NCBI GenBank assembly: GCA_963708805.1
Contig: CAVPUA010000003.1
Coordinates: 2,046,001-2,110,000, forward strand
DNA: 64,000 bases
Direction of reading: 5' to 3'
From: CAVPUA01 sp963708805
GTDB lineage: Bacteria; Actinomycetota; Actinomycetes; Mycobacteriales; Jatrophihabitantaceae
This document shows positions 1-10,000 of this stretch, in pieces (position 1 is the stretch's first letter; each line of letters opens with the position of its first letter). Under the pieces are notes generated by a model. It saw only the letters and a list, made by a program, of their open reading frames with translations, did not search any database and was not told the origin of the DNA. The position numbers and the translations under genes were made by a program.

Positions 1-189
1 AAGTCGCCGGACCTCCGGGTACATGACCTCGTTCTCGATGTAGGTGTGGACCGTGAGCAGTTCGATCATCTTCTTGACCAGGTCGCCCTTGGCCTTGGTG
101 GCGCCGTCTCCGGCCTGCTCGAACTTCTTGAAGATCGCTTTGATCTCCTTGTGGTCGGCCTTGAGCAACACGATCGCGTCAGTGGACAT
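1..189 (-). CDS. Hemerythrin HHE domain protein (5' part, runs off the window)
   Basis: Sixty-three codons are present, starting at the ATG at 189-187; the gene continues beyond base 1. The protein begins MSTDAIVLLKADHKEIKAIF and has the His-Lys-Glu helix followed by VHTYIENEVMYPEV. This is the H...HxxxE...E pattern of four-helix hemerythrin/HHE cation-binding domains, which hold a di-iron or other metal site. Family members bind oxygen or respond to oxidative or nitrosative stress; which applies here cannot be told. The start is supported by a GAGAGGAA stretch just upstream on the minus strand. The small acidic protein gene behind it reads the same way. Confidence 0.8.
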   Translation of the reverse strand, partial: MSTDAIVLLKADHKEIKAIFKKFEQAGDGATKAKGDLVKKMIELLTVHTYIENEVMYPEVRRL

Positions 190-250
190 TGCTGTTCCTC
201 TCCGAGCCAGGTGGCCACCGTGTGCGGGCGGCATGAACGAGGAGGCGGCC

Positions 251-403
251 TCAGCCAGCGGGCTCGTTCTCGGCGTTCTCGGCCGCCTGCCGTTCGCCGA
301 CGGGATGCCGGGTTGCCCTCGGATCGTCAGAGACGCTGCCCTGAGAGGGATCTTTCTCGGCTGCGGGCTGGTGATCGGTGTCTGGCGTAGTTTCGTCGGT
401 CAT
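251..403 (-). CDS. Small acidic hydrophilic protein, unknown function
   Basis: A 50-residue open frame beginning MTDETTPDTDHQPAAEKDPS and ending ENAENEPAG. It is rich in Glu, Asp, Pro and Ala, has no hydrophobic segment and is probably disordered. An AGGACAGGA purine stretch precedes the ATG at 403. It sits upstream of, and in the same direction as, the hemerythrin-like gene, so the two may be cotranscribed. Short acidic proteins with a DPSxGS-like segment are common in actinomycetes, but I know of no function. Being short, it could be a chance frame. Confidence 0.45.
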   Translation of the reverse strand: MTDETTPDTDHQPAAEKDPSQGSVSDDPRATRHPVGERQAAENAENEPAG

Positions 404-568
404 CGGGTGTCCTGTCCTGAGCGCGTGGAAGTCGCGGCAGCGACGTACCCAGATGTAGAGACTCGTAACGCCGCCGCCTCACCTTGCCGGCGGAGATTCG
501 CGTGTTTAGCGTCGTCGGACGAGGTCCTGACCACGGCCGGAGAACTGGCCCCGGGAGAAAGGCACGCG

Positions 569-931
569 ATGCCTCAGTACGTGCTGACTCTGGATGCCCA
601 CGCGATGGACGACTTCCGCGCGGAGGACATGCCCGATATCGCCCGCGCCGCGCACGCGGTCAGCCAAGAGGCCATCGACGCCGGCGTGTGGGTGTGTGGC
701 AGCGGACTGGAGAGACAACGGGCGAGCGTCGTCTCGGCCGACGGAACGGTCACCGATGGTCCGGTGGTGACGGTCGGAGGACTCACCGTGATCGAGGTTC
801 CCTCCCGCGACGCGGCGCTCGAGTGGGCCGCCAAGTGGGCGATTGCGTGCCGCTGTGACCAGGAGATCTGGGAACTCGGCGTCGACCCGGAGATCGACGC
901 CATGCGACGCGCGGCTGCTCTCCGAGGATGA
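569..931 (+). CDS. YCII-related (DGPF family) protein
   Basis: A 120-residue protein starting MPQYVLTLDAHAMDDF. It has the layout of YCII-related/DGPF proteins: an N-terminal beta strand, a long amphipathic helix, the segment TVTDGPVVTVGGLTVIEV in place of the usual T.DGPY..-KE strand, and a C-terminal helix ALEWAAKWA. Family members form ferredoxin-like dimers and are often encoded beside ECF sigma factors, but no sigma factor is nearby. The open frame extends far upstream to base 44, but the first 175 codons look noncoding. The ATG at 569 follows GGGAGAAAGG, which decides the start. A second family member lies at 22335-22694. Confidence 0.8.
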   Translation: MPQYVLTLDAHAMDDFRAEDMPDIARAAHAVSQEAIDAGVWVCGSGLERQRASVVSADGTVTDGPVVTVGGLTVIEVPSRDAALEWAAKWAIACRCDQEIWELGVDPEIDAMRRAAALRG

Positions 932-1005
932 CTGACAGCATGACCGACCGGACGTCGTACTGCTCGAGTCTTCCGGGCCCGTCCACGGCCTGAAAACATT
1001 GGCTG

Positions 1006-1485
1006 ATGGAGCAGTTCATTGTCTGGTGCGCGTTCCTGGGCGCCTGGCTCTTGTTCGCCGGGCCGATCCTGCAGGCCGCCTTGGAGTTGCGCGAGCAGGA
1101 GTTGTCCCGCGAGGAGCTGGAGGCCGCCCATGCATCAGTGGAGCGCGAGCCGCCGATCTCCGCCTGGTGGTGGCTGCTGCCGCCCGTCTACTACTGGCTC
1201 AACCATCGACGTTCGGATCGCATGAACAAGGCCATGATGAAGTTGCTCACCCCGCAGCAGATGTCCGGGCTGATCGACTATGTGAACAAGGCGACCGGGT
1301 GGCTGTTCGTCGGCGTCGGCGGCCTGCTCATCGCCGTCAAGGAGACGTGGTTGTTGTGCGAGCACAACGGCTGGCCACTGGCGGCGTACTGGCCGCTCGT
1401 CGTGTTCATGATCGTCGTGTCGGTCGGCGTAACGGTCGCACGCATCGCCTGGCGGCGTCGGGTAGTCGCCAGCGACGCCGCTTGA
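1006..1485 (+). CDS. Conserved-looking integral membrane protein
   Basis: A 159-residue protein with about four hydrophobic segments. One lies at the N-terminus (roughly residues 4-26), one is Trp/Pro-rich around 52-64 (ISAWWWLLPPVYYWLNHRR), and two fill the C-terminal half (about 95-112 and 125-148). Between segments two and three lies a basic, Met-rich stretch (RMNKAMMKLLTPQQMSGLID). The start is the ATG in GATGGAGCAG. I do not recognise the family. It precedes the RsbU-like phosphatase by about 115 bases, too far to argue for tight coupling. Confidence 0.65.
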   Translation: MEQFIVWCAFLGAWLLFAGPILQAALELREQELSREELEAAHASVEREPPISAWWWLLPPVYYWLNHRRSDRMNKAMMKLLTPQQMSGLIDYVNKATGWLFVGVGGLLIAVKETWLLCEHNGWPLAAYWPLVVFMIVVSVGVTVARIAWRRRVVASDAA

Positions 1486-1600
1486 CGATGGCTGGGGCGT
1501 CCCTGACGCATTCGGGAATGAAGCCCGCGGCGGTTCGGCGGTGCGCCGGCGCCCCGTAGGATCGCGGTCTCGGCCGTGCGTGCCGGAGATGGAGACGGTC

Positions 1601-2800
1601 GTGGGCGGTGCGGGTTCTGATGAGCGGCCGGTAGCCCGGCTTCTTCGGTTGCAGCAGGTTGCCGAGCCCGACGCGATCGTCGAGACGCTGTCGTCTGCTC
1701 TGGCTGAGGTGTCGGCCTCTGATGTGGTCCTGTTCTTGATCGACTACGCCCAGGTTGCGCTCACCCCACATCCCGATGTCCTCGCGCATGCCGACGATCC
1801 GTCGATCGCATCTCTTGAGGGTTCGATGGCGGGTCGGGCGTTCACCTCGGGGGCTCCACTCGCCGTCGAGCGTGAGGACGGCTGGCACGTGTGGGTGCCC
1901 GTAAGTGAGCAGGCGAATCGGCTCGGCGTGCTGGCGATGACCGTGCCGGCCTGGGATGCCGGCGTCGCGGAAGTCTGTGTCGAAGTGGGTTTGGCGGCGG
2001 CGACGCTTCTCATGGCGAGCGAGCAATATAGCGATCTCGCTCATCGGCTGCGGCGGCGCAAAGACATGAGCCTGGCGGCTGAGATGCAGTGGAGCCTGCT
2101 GCCGCCGCTGTCGTTCGCGGCCGGCGGCGTGACCATTTCAGGGTTGCTCGAGCCGGCTTACGAGGTCGGCGGTGATTGTTTCGACTACGCCTTCAACTCC
2201 GGCGTGTTGGACTTCGCGGTGATGGACATGGTCGGTCACGGACTGACCAGCGCCACCCTCGCGTCGTTGCTTGTCGGCGCCTACCGCCACGGCCGCCGAG
2301 CCGGTCACGATCTCGCCGATCTCGCCGTCGCCATCGACGGCGCGGCCCGCGAATTCCCTGGGCCGCCGACCTTCGCCACGGCGGTCCTCGGTCAGTTGGA
2401 GGCCGCGACCGGCCGGCTGAGATGGCTGACGTGCGGTCACCCGCAGCCCATCATCGCCCGACAGGGCGCGACCCTGTCCGACGTCGAGATCACCGTTGGC
2501 GTTCCGGTCGGGTTGGGCGCCATCGGATCCGTCGTCGGCAGCACCGCGGAGATCATGTTGCAGCCCGGCGACGGTGTCTTGATCTACACCGACGGAGTCG
2601 TCGAAGCCCGCACCCCGGCCGGGGACTTCTTCGGCGAGCAACGGCTGCGCGATCTGCTCAGTCGCGAGCACGCCGCCGGCGGCACCCCCCAGGAAGTCGT
2701 GCGACGCCTCGTCCGGAGCACCCTTGATCACTCCGAACAGCAGCTACGCGACGACGCCAGCATGCTCTACATCCGCTGGGACGGACCCAGCAGCCCATAA
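1601..2800 (+). CDS. PP2C/SpoIIE-family serine phosphatase with N-terminal GAF-like region (RsbU type)
   Basis: About 400 residues. Residues 1-150 look like a GAF-type sensor region (LSSALAEVSASDVVLFLIDY ... GRAFTSGAPLAV). The C-terminal half is a SpoIIE phosphatase: EVGGDCFDYA, VMDMVGHGLTSA, LTCGHPQP and LIYTDGVVEAR contain the metal-binding Asp residues and the GHG motif. Such proteins dephosphorylate anti-sigma antagonists in partner-switching stress circuits. No anti-sigma kinase or STAS partner lies next to it, so its partners are elsewhere. I chose the GTG at 1601 because GGAG lies six bases upstream. The in-frame ATG at 1589 has its GGAG directly abutting and is less likely; an ATG at 1541 is also open. 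Confidence 0.85.
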   Translation: MGGAGSDERPVARLLRLQQVAEPDAIVETLSSALAEVSASDVVLFLIDYAQVALTPHPDVLAHADDPSIASLEGSMAGRAFTSGAPLAVEREDGWHVWVPVSEQANRLGVLAMTVPAWDAGVAEVCVEVGLAAATLLMASEQYSDLAHRLRRRKDMSLAAEMQWSLLPPLSFAAGGVTISGLLEPAYEVGGDCFDYAFNSGVLDFAVMDMVGHGLTSATLASLLVGAYRHGRRAGHDLADLAVAIDGAAREFPGPPTFATAVLGQLEAATGRLRWLTCGHPQPIIARQGATLSDVEITVGVPVGLGAIGSVVGSTAEIMLQPGDGVLIYTDGVVEARTPAGDFFGEQRLRDLLSREHAAGGTPQEVVRRLVRSTLDHSEQQLRDDASMLYIRWDGPSSP

Positions 2801-2864
2801 GCGTCCAGCACCCGAGCGATTGCCTCGCCGCTTCGGATCAACCAACAGCGCAGGTCAAGCGCGC

Positions 2865-3599
2865 TCAGATGACCGTGGTGCCGCCGTCGACGACCAGCTC
2901 CATACCGTTGACGTAGCTCGAGTCGTCCGAGGCGAGGAACAACGCGACCGACGCGATCTCTTCGGGGCGACCCATCTCTCGCCGCGGGATCACGGACTCG
3001 AACTGCGCTTTCAGCTGCTCGTCCATGACCGCCTCCATCATCGGCGAGGAGACCTGGCCGGGGGTCAGCACGTTCACCCGGATCTTCCTGTCGCGCAGCT
3101 CCGATACCCACACCCGGGCGTAGGCGGGCAGCACCGCCTTGCTCGCCGCGTACACGCTCCAATCGGGGTAGCCCCGAAGCGACGCGTTCGACCCGGTCAG
3201 GAAGATCGAGCCGCCATCGTTGAACAGCGGCAGCGACTTCTGGACCGTGAACAGCGTGCCGCGCGCGTTCAGCGAGAAGGCGGCATCGAACTGCTGCTCG
3301 GTGATCTCGCCGAGCCGGCCCTGCTCGCCCGTCCCGGCACTGGCCCACAGCACGTCGATCGTGCCCTTTTCCTGCTTGACCGTCTTGAACAGTCGGTCAA
3401 GATCATCAAGGTTGGCCGAATCACCCTGCACGCCGGTCACGTTCCGGCCGATCAGCTCGACGGCCTCGTCCAGCGCGTCCTTCCGCCGGCCCGAGATGAA
3501 CACGTGAGCGCCTTCGTCGACGAACAACTTCGCCCCGGCCAGCGCCATGCCGCTTGTCCCGCCGGTGATCACCGCGACCTTGCCATCGAGCTTTCCCAT
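2865..3599 (-). CDS. Short-chain dehydrogenase/reductase (SDR family)
   Basis: A 244-residue NAD(P)-dependent oxidoreductase of the classical SDR fold. Visible marks are the N-terminal GKVAVITGGTSGMALAGAK nucleotide loop, the catalytic Ser in FLTGSNAS, the catalytic YAASK pair, and the C-terminal NGMELVVDGG typical of the family. The glycine loop lacks the third Gly of TGxxxGxG (GMALAG), a mild departure. The substrate cannot be inferred. The start at 3599 has GGAG five bases upstream; the frame continues 13 codons further without a better start. It is divergently transcribed from a TetR regulator, which therefore probably controls it. Confidence 0.9.
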   Translation of the reverse strand: MGKLDGKVAVITGGTSGMALAGAKLFVDEGAHVFISGRRKDALDEAVELIGRNVTGVQGDSANLDDLDRLFKTVKQEKGTIDVLWASAGTGEQGRLGEITEQQFDAAFSLNARGTLFTVQKSLPLFNDGGSIFLTGSNASLRGYPDWSVYAASKAVLPAYARVWVSELRDRKIRVNVLTPGQVSSPMMEAVMDEQLKAQFESVIPRREMGRPEEIASVALFLASDDSSYVNGMELVVDGGTTVI

Positions 3600-3628
3600 G
3601 TCCACTCCAACCGCTCCCTGCGCCGATG

Positions 3629-3695
3629 TTATGTACACCGATCTGCGTGCTTAACGTATCGGGCGGTGACGCGGGATGCAACTTATGCACACCGA
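3629..3695. promoter_or_regulatory. Paired direct repeats between the SDR and TetR genes (candidate operator)
   Basis: TTATGTACACCGA at 3629-3641 recurs as TTATGCACACCGA at 3683-3695 (12 of 13 identical), 54 bases apart. Both lie in the divergent intergenic region between the SDR gene and the TetR gene. TetR operators are usually inverted repeats, so these direct copies may be two half-site clusters or a site for another protein. Position and conservation suggest regulation; nothing else supports it. Confidence 0.4.
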
Positions 3696-3724
3696 GCGGT
3701 ACCCGCGTGGGCTACGCTGGAGGG

Positions 3725-4342
3725 GTGACGGAGTTGGAGAAAGGGCCACGAGGCCTGCGCCGCGGCCGGGGCGCACGAGAGCGCATCGTCAGCGCGTCAC
3801 AACAACTGTTCCGCGATCAAGGCATCAACGGCACCGGCATGGAGCAGCTCTGCGCGGTGGCCGAGGTGTCCAAGCGCACGCTCTACCAGCACTTCTCCGG
3901 CAAGGACGAGCTGATCGCCGAAGGCCTACGCCGATTCGATCCCGACATCATGCCCGAGGTGTTCGACCGCACTGACCTCACACCGCGTGAGCGGCTGCTC
4001 GCCGCGTTCGACGTTCATTCGCCGCTGTGCCCGTTCATCGCGGCGGCCGTCGAAATCCCCGACCCGGGCCACCCGGCCCGCGTTCAGGCCCGCGACTACA
4101 AGAAGGCCTTCGCCGCGCGTCTCACCGAGACCGCCCGCGAGGCCGGTGCCCCGAACCCCGAACAACTCGGCGAACAACTGGCGCTGCTGCTCGATGGCGC
4201 GTCGGCCCGCAGCCGAGTACTCGACACCGAGACCCTCGCCACCGCCGCCACCATTGCCGCTGTCCTCGTCGACAACGCCCTCGCCCCGGCAGCGGCGACA
4301 AGCGGCTCGGTCAGCGGGCCGGTGGCACCGCTGAGGTCATGA
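3725..4342 (+). CDS. TetR/AcrR family transcriptional regulator
   Basis: About 205 residues. The N-terminal helix-turn-helix runs GARERIVSASQQLFRDQGIN ... AVAEVSKRTLYQHFSGKDEL, the standard TetR DNA-binding block with the TLYxHFxxKdeL recognition helix. The ligand-binding half is Ala/Pro-rich and divergent, so the inducer is unknown. I start at the GTG at 3725. A TACGCT hexamer lies seven bases upstream, which would fit a leaderless transcript; in-frame codons are open upstream to 3626. It faces away from the SDR gene, the likely target. Its 3' end overlaps the convergent catalase gene by 32 bases. Confidence 0.9.
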   Translation: MTELEKGPRGLRRGRGARERIVSASQQLFRDQGINGTGMEQLCAVAEVSKRTLYQHFSGKDELIAEGLRRFDPDIMPEVFDRTDLTPRERLLAAFDVHSPLCPFIAAAVEIPDPGHPARVQARDYKKAFAARLTETAREAGAPNPEQLGEQLALLLDGASARSRVLDTETLATAATIAAVLVDNALAPAAATSGSVSGPVAPLRS

Positions 4343-6413
4343 CGTCCGGGGCGCGGTCCCACACGCGGTGGCGGCCCAGCTCGGTGATGAACTCTTTCGA
4401 GTAGGTCGCCACCACGCTGTCGGAAACGATCACGCCGGGGTCCTCGGCCGAGATGCCGGCGGCTTCCAGGCCGGCGAGCCCGTCGCCCCACGCGCCCACC
4501 AACTTGCAGTGCCGGAAGGCCTCTTGCAGCAAGATGACCTGCTTGATGTCCGCGCTCGGCGTGGTGCCGGCCGCGATGAGGATCGCGTCGAACTCGATCG
4601 AACGCGCGGTGGCCGGCGTCCGCTCGACGATCTGCTGTCGCGTTCCGCGGCCGATGGTTCCGCCGACGGGGGCGAGCACGAGGAGCTTCACGCCGACCTT
4701 GTCCAACGCCTTACGGAGCCGTCCGATCCCGGCCAGGTCCGACCCGGCGTCGGCGATCACCGCGACCTTGCATCCGGCCACCGGGCCCGGTTCGGTCACG
4801 ATCTGCGAAAGCGCGGGGGAGGCGACGACGTCGACGGGCGGTGACCCCTTCGGTGCGGGCAGACCGAGCCCCGCGGCCACCTGAGCGCAGAGGTCGGCGT
4901 CGACGTTGGCCAGCACCTCGAGTTCGCGTTGCTTGATGGCCTGCTCGTAGACCTTCCCCAGCTCGAACGTGAACGCCTCGACCACGTGCGCCTGCTCGAT
5001 CGGCGACAGGCTGGCGTAGAACAAAGCCGGCTGCGAGAAGTGGTCGTCGAAGGACACTGGTTGCGCCCGCACGACCGTCCCGTCGACGGGTCGCGCGACC
5101 GGCACGTAGCCCCCGGCCCGCTCGTCCGCGGGCTGGGGCAGATTGCCGTCGATGCTGTTGGGGCTGTAGGCGGCGGTCCCGGTGTGGATCGCCGTCTGGT
5201 GCAGGCCGTCTCGCAGCAAGTCGTTGACCGGGCAGTGCGGCCGGTTGATCGGCAGCTGCGAGAAGTTCGGCCCGCCGAGGCGGGTCAGCTGGGTGTCGAG
5301 GTAGGAGAACAGCCGCGCCTGCATCAGCGGGTCGTTGGTGACCTCGATGCCGGGCACGAGGTGGCCGGTGTGGAAGGCGACCTGCTCGGTTTCGGCGAAG
5401 TAGTTGGTGGGGTTGCGATCGAGTGTGAGGCGTCCGACGATCTGGACCGGCGCCAGTTCCTCCGGAACCAGTTTGGTCGGATCGAGCAGGTCGATGCCCT
5501 CGAAGGTGTCGGTGCCGTCGTCCGGCATCACCTGCAGTCCGAGGTCCCACGCCGGGAGCGCACCGGCCTCGATCGCGTCGGCCAGGTCTCGCCGGTGGAA
5601 GTCGGGGTCGACGCCGGCGGCGATCTGCGCCTCCTCCCACACCAGCGAGTGGACGCCGGCGACCGGCTTCCAGTGGAACTTCACCAAGCTCGTCTGGCCG
5701 TCGGCGTTGACCAGACGGAACGTGTGGACGCCGAAACCTTCCATCGTGCGGTACGAACGGGGGATACCGCGGTCGCTCATGTTCCAGAAGACGTGGTGGG
5801 TCGCCTCGGTGTGTAGCGAGACGAAGTCCCAGAACGTGTCGTGCGCGGACTGCGCCTGGGGGATCTCACGGTCGGGCTGCGGTTTCCCGGCGTGGATGAT
5901 GTCGGGGAACTTGATGCCGTCCTGGATGAAGAAGACCGGCATGTTGTTCCCGACGAGGTCGAAGTTGCCCTCGTCGGTGTAGAACTTCACCGCGAACCCG
6001 CGGGTGTCGCGTGCCGTGTCGGCGGAGCCCCGCGAACCGAGGACCGTCGAGAAGCGGACGAACACGTCGGTGCGTCGACGGGCCTCGAGGAAGCCGGCCT
6101 TCGTCACCGACGTGGCGGCGCCGTTGGCCTCGAAGACGCCGTGAGCAGCGGCGCCGCGAGCGTGGACCACGCGTTCGGGGATCCGCTCGTGGTCGAAATG
6201 GGTGATCTTCTCGCGCAGATGAAAGTCCTCCAGCAGGGTCGGGCCACGGTCGCCGACCTTCAGCGAGTGATCGGTATCCGGTAAGCGGACACCCTGCGCG
6301 GTCGTCAGATAGTCGCCCTGCTGGGCTGAGGCGTAGCTGTCGGCCGGTGCGGCGGCACCGGTGGCGCTAGTCGGGGTCGGGGCAGCTTGATCGGACTTAC
6401 GGCGCGGTGGCAT
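4311..6413 (-). CDS. katE: Large-subunit catalase (HPII/KatE type)
   Basis: A 700-residue monofunctional heme catalase that breaks down hydrogen peroxide. The core has RVVHARGAAAHGVF with the distal His, NNMPVFFIQDGIKFPD with the distal Asn, and FSYLDTQLTRLGG with the proximal Tyr heme ligand. The extra C-terminal domain of about 150 residues (GCKVAVIADAGSDLAGIGRL ... EFDAILIAAG) is the flavodoxin/DJ-1-like domain that marks large-subunit clade 2 catalases such as E. coli KatE. Length fits that clade (about 700-750). The ATG at 6413 has AGGAG five bases upstream, which I prefer to the ATG at 6455. A small membrane protein gene lies 81 bases upstream on the same strand. Confidence 0.95.
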   Translation of the reverse strand: MPPRRKSDQAAPTPTSATGAAAPADSYASAQQGDYLTTAQGVRLPDTDHSLKVGDRGPTLLEDFHLREKITHFDHERIPERVVHARGAAAHGVFEANGAATSVTKAGFLEARRRTDVFVRFSTVLGSRGSADTARDTRGFAVKFYTDEGNFDLVGNNMPVFFIQDGIKFPDIIHAGKPQPDREIPQAQSAHDTFWDFVSLHTEATHHVFWNMSDRGIPRSYRTMEGFGVHTFRLVNADGQTSLVKFHWKPVAGVHSLVWEEAQIAAGVDPDFHRRDLADAIEAGALPAWDLGLQVMPDDGTDTFEGIDLLDPTKLVPEELAPVQIVGRLTLDRNPTNYFAETEQVAFHTGHLVPGIEVTNDPLMQARLFSYLDTQLTRLGGPNFSQLPINRPHCPVNDLLRDGLHQTAIHTGTAAYSPNSIDGNLPQPADERAGGYVPVARPVDGTVVRAQPVSFDDHFSQPALFYASLSPIEQAHVVEAFTFELGKVYEQAIKQRELEVLANVDADLCAQVAAGLGLPAPKGSPPVDVVASPALSQIVTEPGPVAGCKVAVIADAGSDLAGIGRLRKALDKVGVKLLVLAPVGGTIGRGTRQQIVERTPATARSIEFDAILIAAGTTPSADIKQVILLQEAFRHCKLVGAWGDGLAGLEAAGISAEDPGVIVSDSVVATYSKEFITELGRHRVWDRAPDVMTSAVPPAR

Positions 6414-6494
6414 CGCTTCTCCTGGATCGGACGTTCGGGAAGCGTTGCTGTTCACGCCGAGGGCGTCCTACCCGGATCCAGCTTCGGTTAACGA

Positions 6495-6821
6495 TCAGTA
6501 CACGTCGACGTGGATCTCGCCTCCGGTGTCCGCGGCCGCTGGCGGGTCGAACGAGGGGGCGGCGCGCCAGCTGCGAATGGCGTTCGCCGCGGCGATGACG
6601 AGCAGCGTCGCGAGGACGGCTGCAACCGCCACGAGCACGAACCACCACGGCGAGGTGCCGGTGGTGGTTTCGGCCGGAGGCGGCGCGATGAGTTGACTCG
6701 TATCAGTCGTCGGTGGATCCGGGATGAGCCGCGCCGGTGCACTCGACGCGACCCACAAAGAGGCGAGAGTGCACAGCAGCGTGGCCCCGACGCCGAATGC
6801 GACGGCACGGATGTGGGTCAT
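6495..6821 (-). CDS. Small exported or membrane-anchored protein
   Basis: A 108-residue protein starting MTHIRAVAFGVGATLLCTLA. The N-terminal hydrophobic stretch is a signal peptide or membrane anchor. It is followed by a Pro/Thr-rich extracytoplasmic spacer (about residues 30-55), a second membrane helix (WWFVLVAVAAVLATLLVIA, about 60-82) and a short polar tail. AAGGAGG four bases before the ATG at 6821 makes a strong start. No family is recognised. It reads toward katE and may share its transcript. Confidence 0.75.
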   Translation of the reverse strand: MTHIRAVAFGVGATLLCTLASLWVASSAPARLIPDPPTTDTSQLIAPPPAETTTGTSPWWFVLVAVAAVLATLLVIAAANAIRSWRAAPSFDPPAAADTGGEIHVDVY

Positions 6822-7006
6822 TGTTCCTCCTTCGGTCGTCCGCCCGACTGCCGCCAGGGCTGTCCGGTCGGTGGACGGAACCAGACCAGTCGGGCCTTGT
6901 GGAGCGGTCAAGCCAGCGCCCACGTCACTTGGATCTCGCTTGGATCCGGCCCCCGCGCCCGCTTCGGGCGGTAAGCTGCACGCCGGTTCACGGGTGGAGC
7001 GTGCCG

Positions 7007-10000
7007 ATGGACACGGACGTCGGGGGCGGGTGGTCAGCGCCGCATTTGCGCGTTCTCGGACCGTTGCAGGTCGTCGTGGACGGCGAGCCGGTTCGGTTGG
7101 GCGGAACGCGGCAGCGAGCTGTCCTCGCTCGGCTGATCGGCGACATCGACTGCTTCGTCTCGACCGATCAACTGGCTGCTGCGGTCTGGCGGGATTCGGC
7201 TCCGCCCGGATATGTCTCGACGATCCAGACGTACATATTCCACCTGCGGACGGCCCTCGAGCCCGGGCGTACGAGCGGCGCACCGTCCTCGGTGATCCGA
7301 ACCGAGCCGGGTGGGTATCGGCTGAGCCTGAACCAGCTCGGCTCCCTCGACGCCGTCGTCTTCCAGTCGCTCGTCGCGTCTGGGCGGGCGCGGTTGGCCG
7401 CTGACGACCCAGCGGGTGCAGCGGTTGATCTGCGCGCTGCGGACGACCTCTGGCGTGGCGACGTACTGGCTGACCTCGTCGAGTTCGATTTCGCCCGCGA
7501 GTATGCCGACCGATTGGCACAGTTGCGCGCGGATGCCGAGGAATGCCTGCTCGATGCCGAGTCGGCGTTGGGGCATGACGGCGTGGTCATCGACCTCACC
7601 GCCCGGCTGATCGCCGCCTACCCGTTACGCGAGCGCCTGCACGCCCAGCGAATGATCGCCCTCTATCGATCAGGTCGCCAATCAGAGGCCTTGGCGGCGT
7701 ACGCCAGCCTGCGGCGGACGCTCGTCGACGAGCTCGGTATCGAGCCCAACCAGCAGCTCCGCGAGCTGCACCGCCAGATCCTCGACCAGGACCCCGGCTT
7801 GGGGCGGACACCTCGCGCTGGTCCCACGGTCGATGAACCCGACCCGCCTCCACGTGGTACATCCCGGCGCCCGCACCGCCGGTTGGTCTGGCTGGCGGCG
7901 ACCATGGCGTTGCTGGCTGCGGGCGGCCTCACCGCGTTCGCGGTCCACAACGCTTCGGGATCGCCGGCACCGACCGGTGCGCCGAACAGCGCCGTCGCGA
8001 TCAGGTCCGACGGTCGCGTCGGCGAATCGGTCCCCGTCGGCGGGCCGCCCGGAGGAATCGCAGCCTCGGGCGACACCGTCTGGATTGCCGATCCGCAGAA
8101 CTCCACCATCACGCGCATCGATGCCAAGAGTCGGCGAAGCATTGCGTCCATCCCGGTGGGCGGCACGCCGATCGCCCTCACCGTCTATCAAGATGATCTC
8201 TGGGTGGCCGACAACGCCGCGGGCAAGATCGAGCAGATCAGTCGGCAGACGAACACATCGGTTCGCGAGATCCCCGTCGGCCACAACCCGTCCGCCCTGG
8301 CGGGCGGCTTCGGCTTCATCTGGGTGGCCAATCAGGGTGACGGCACGGTGACGCGGGTCGATCCCAGCCGGCAAGCTCGCTGCCGCGCACGGTCGCTGTC
8401 GGCAGCGAGCCGGACGGCGTCGCGGTCGGCGACAACGCCGTGTGGGTCGCCAACGAGTTCGACAACACGGTGACCCGGATCGATCCGACATCGTTGGCGA
8501 CGTCGACGATCGACGTCGGCGTGGGACCGGAGGGGATCGCGGTCACCAGCGGTGCCGTGTGGGTGGCCGACAACCTCGACCTGACCGTCTCCCGCATCGA
8601 TGTCGGACACGCGAACACGGTCACGAAGGTCGAGACCGGGGACAGCCCGACCGCGGTGATCGAGTTCGCCGGCGCGATCTGGGCCAGCAACGCCGGCGAC
8701 GCGACCCTCAGCCGGCTCGACGCGAGCAACCGGCCGAGTGACCAAGACCTACCGCTTCGGCAGCTCTCCGACCGGCCTGGCCGTGGCCGGGTCGACGCTG
8801 TGGGTCAGCAGCAGGGCGTTCGCCGCCGCCGACGCACCGCGGCGGCACGCTGACCGTCGCCACCGTCACGCCCGACGACGGCATGGACAGCATCGATCCC
8901 GCGCTGGCCTATGACGGCGATCTCTACGACGGGATGTCCGAGGTCTACGACACCCTGGTCGCTGTTCGCCGAGCGAGTGGGCTCACCGGCCTCGACCTCG
9001 TACCTGACCTGGCCGAGCAGCTGCCCGCGCCCACGGACGGCGGCCGGACGTATGTCTTTCAGCTCAGACCCGAGCATCGCGTATTCGGACGGGCAGCCGC
9101 TCCGGGCGACCGACTTCCGGCGCGGCATCGAACGGACCCTGCATCGTCGAGCCAGGCGTCCGCCGACGGCTACTTCGCCGACATCGTCGGGGCGAGCGCC
9201 TGCAGCCAGAAGCCGGCCCACTGCGACCTGTCGGCACGGCATCGTCACCGACGACCAATCCGGCACGGTCACCTTTCATCTCACCGAGCCGGACCCCGAC
9301 CTGCTCGGGGCACTGAGCATCACCGGGTTCTCGACACCGGTGCCGGCCGGCACTCCGATGAGTCAGGACGTCGGGACGAAACCGGTACCGGGCACCGGCC
9401 CGTATCTGATCGAGCAGTTCACGCCGAGGCAGTCGCTGACGCTGGTCCGCAACCCGCACTTCGTCCGTTGGTCCTCGGCGGCCCAACCGGCCGGCTACCC
9501 GGACCGCATCGTCTGGAAGGGCTACCCGGACGAACGGTCGGCCGTCGCCGCGGTCGGAGTCGGCAGACAACGCCGACGTCGTGTACGTCGACCGCGAGGC
9601 CGAGCGCACCGCCAGTCTCACCCAGCTTCTTCAGGCCTACCCGCAGCAACTGATCACTGGTCAGTCGTTCGCCAACCACTTCCTCGTGCTCAATGCCACG
9701 GTCGCGCCGTTCGACAACCCGCTTGCCCGGCAAGCAGTCGCCCAGGCGCTGACCGCTGATCCGACGCTGGTCGGCCATCGACGGTGGAACGGCGTCCTGC
9801 ACGATCGTGCCGCCCGGTTTTCCCGGCCAGCCCAGCTCGTGCGCGTACACCGAGAACCGCGCAGCGGCCGCCGCCGACTGTCCTGGCCTCCGGCACCGCA
9901 GGGCGCCACCGTGCACGTCTACTTCATCAACGCCGCGCCGTTCGCGCAGATCGGCGCGTACGTCACCGAGGTGCTGAACGAGATCGGCTACCACGCCACT

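Noticed and set aside
44..568. Upstream extension of the YCII-like gene to base 44
   Set aside because: The first 175 codons overlap the hemerythrin-like gene and the small acidic gene on the other strand and show no domain. The ATG at 569 with a purine-rich ribosome site fits the family length.
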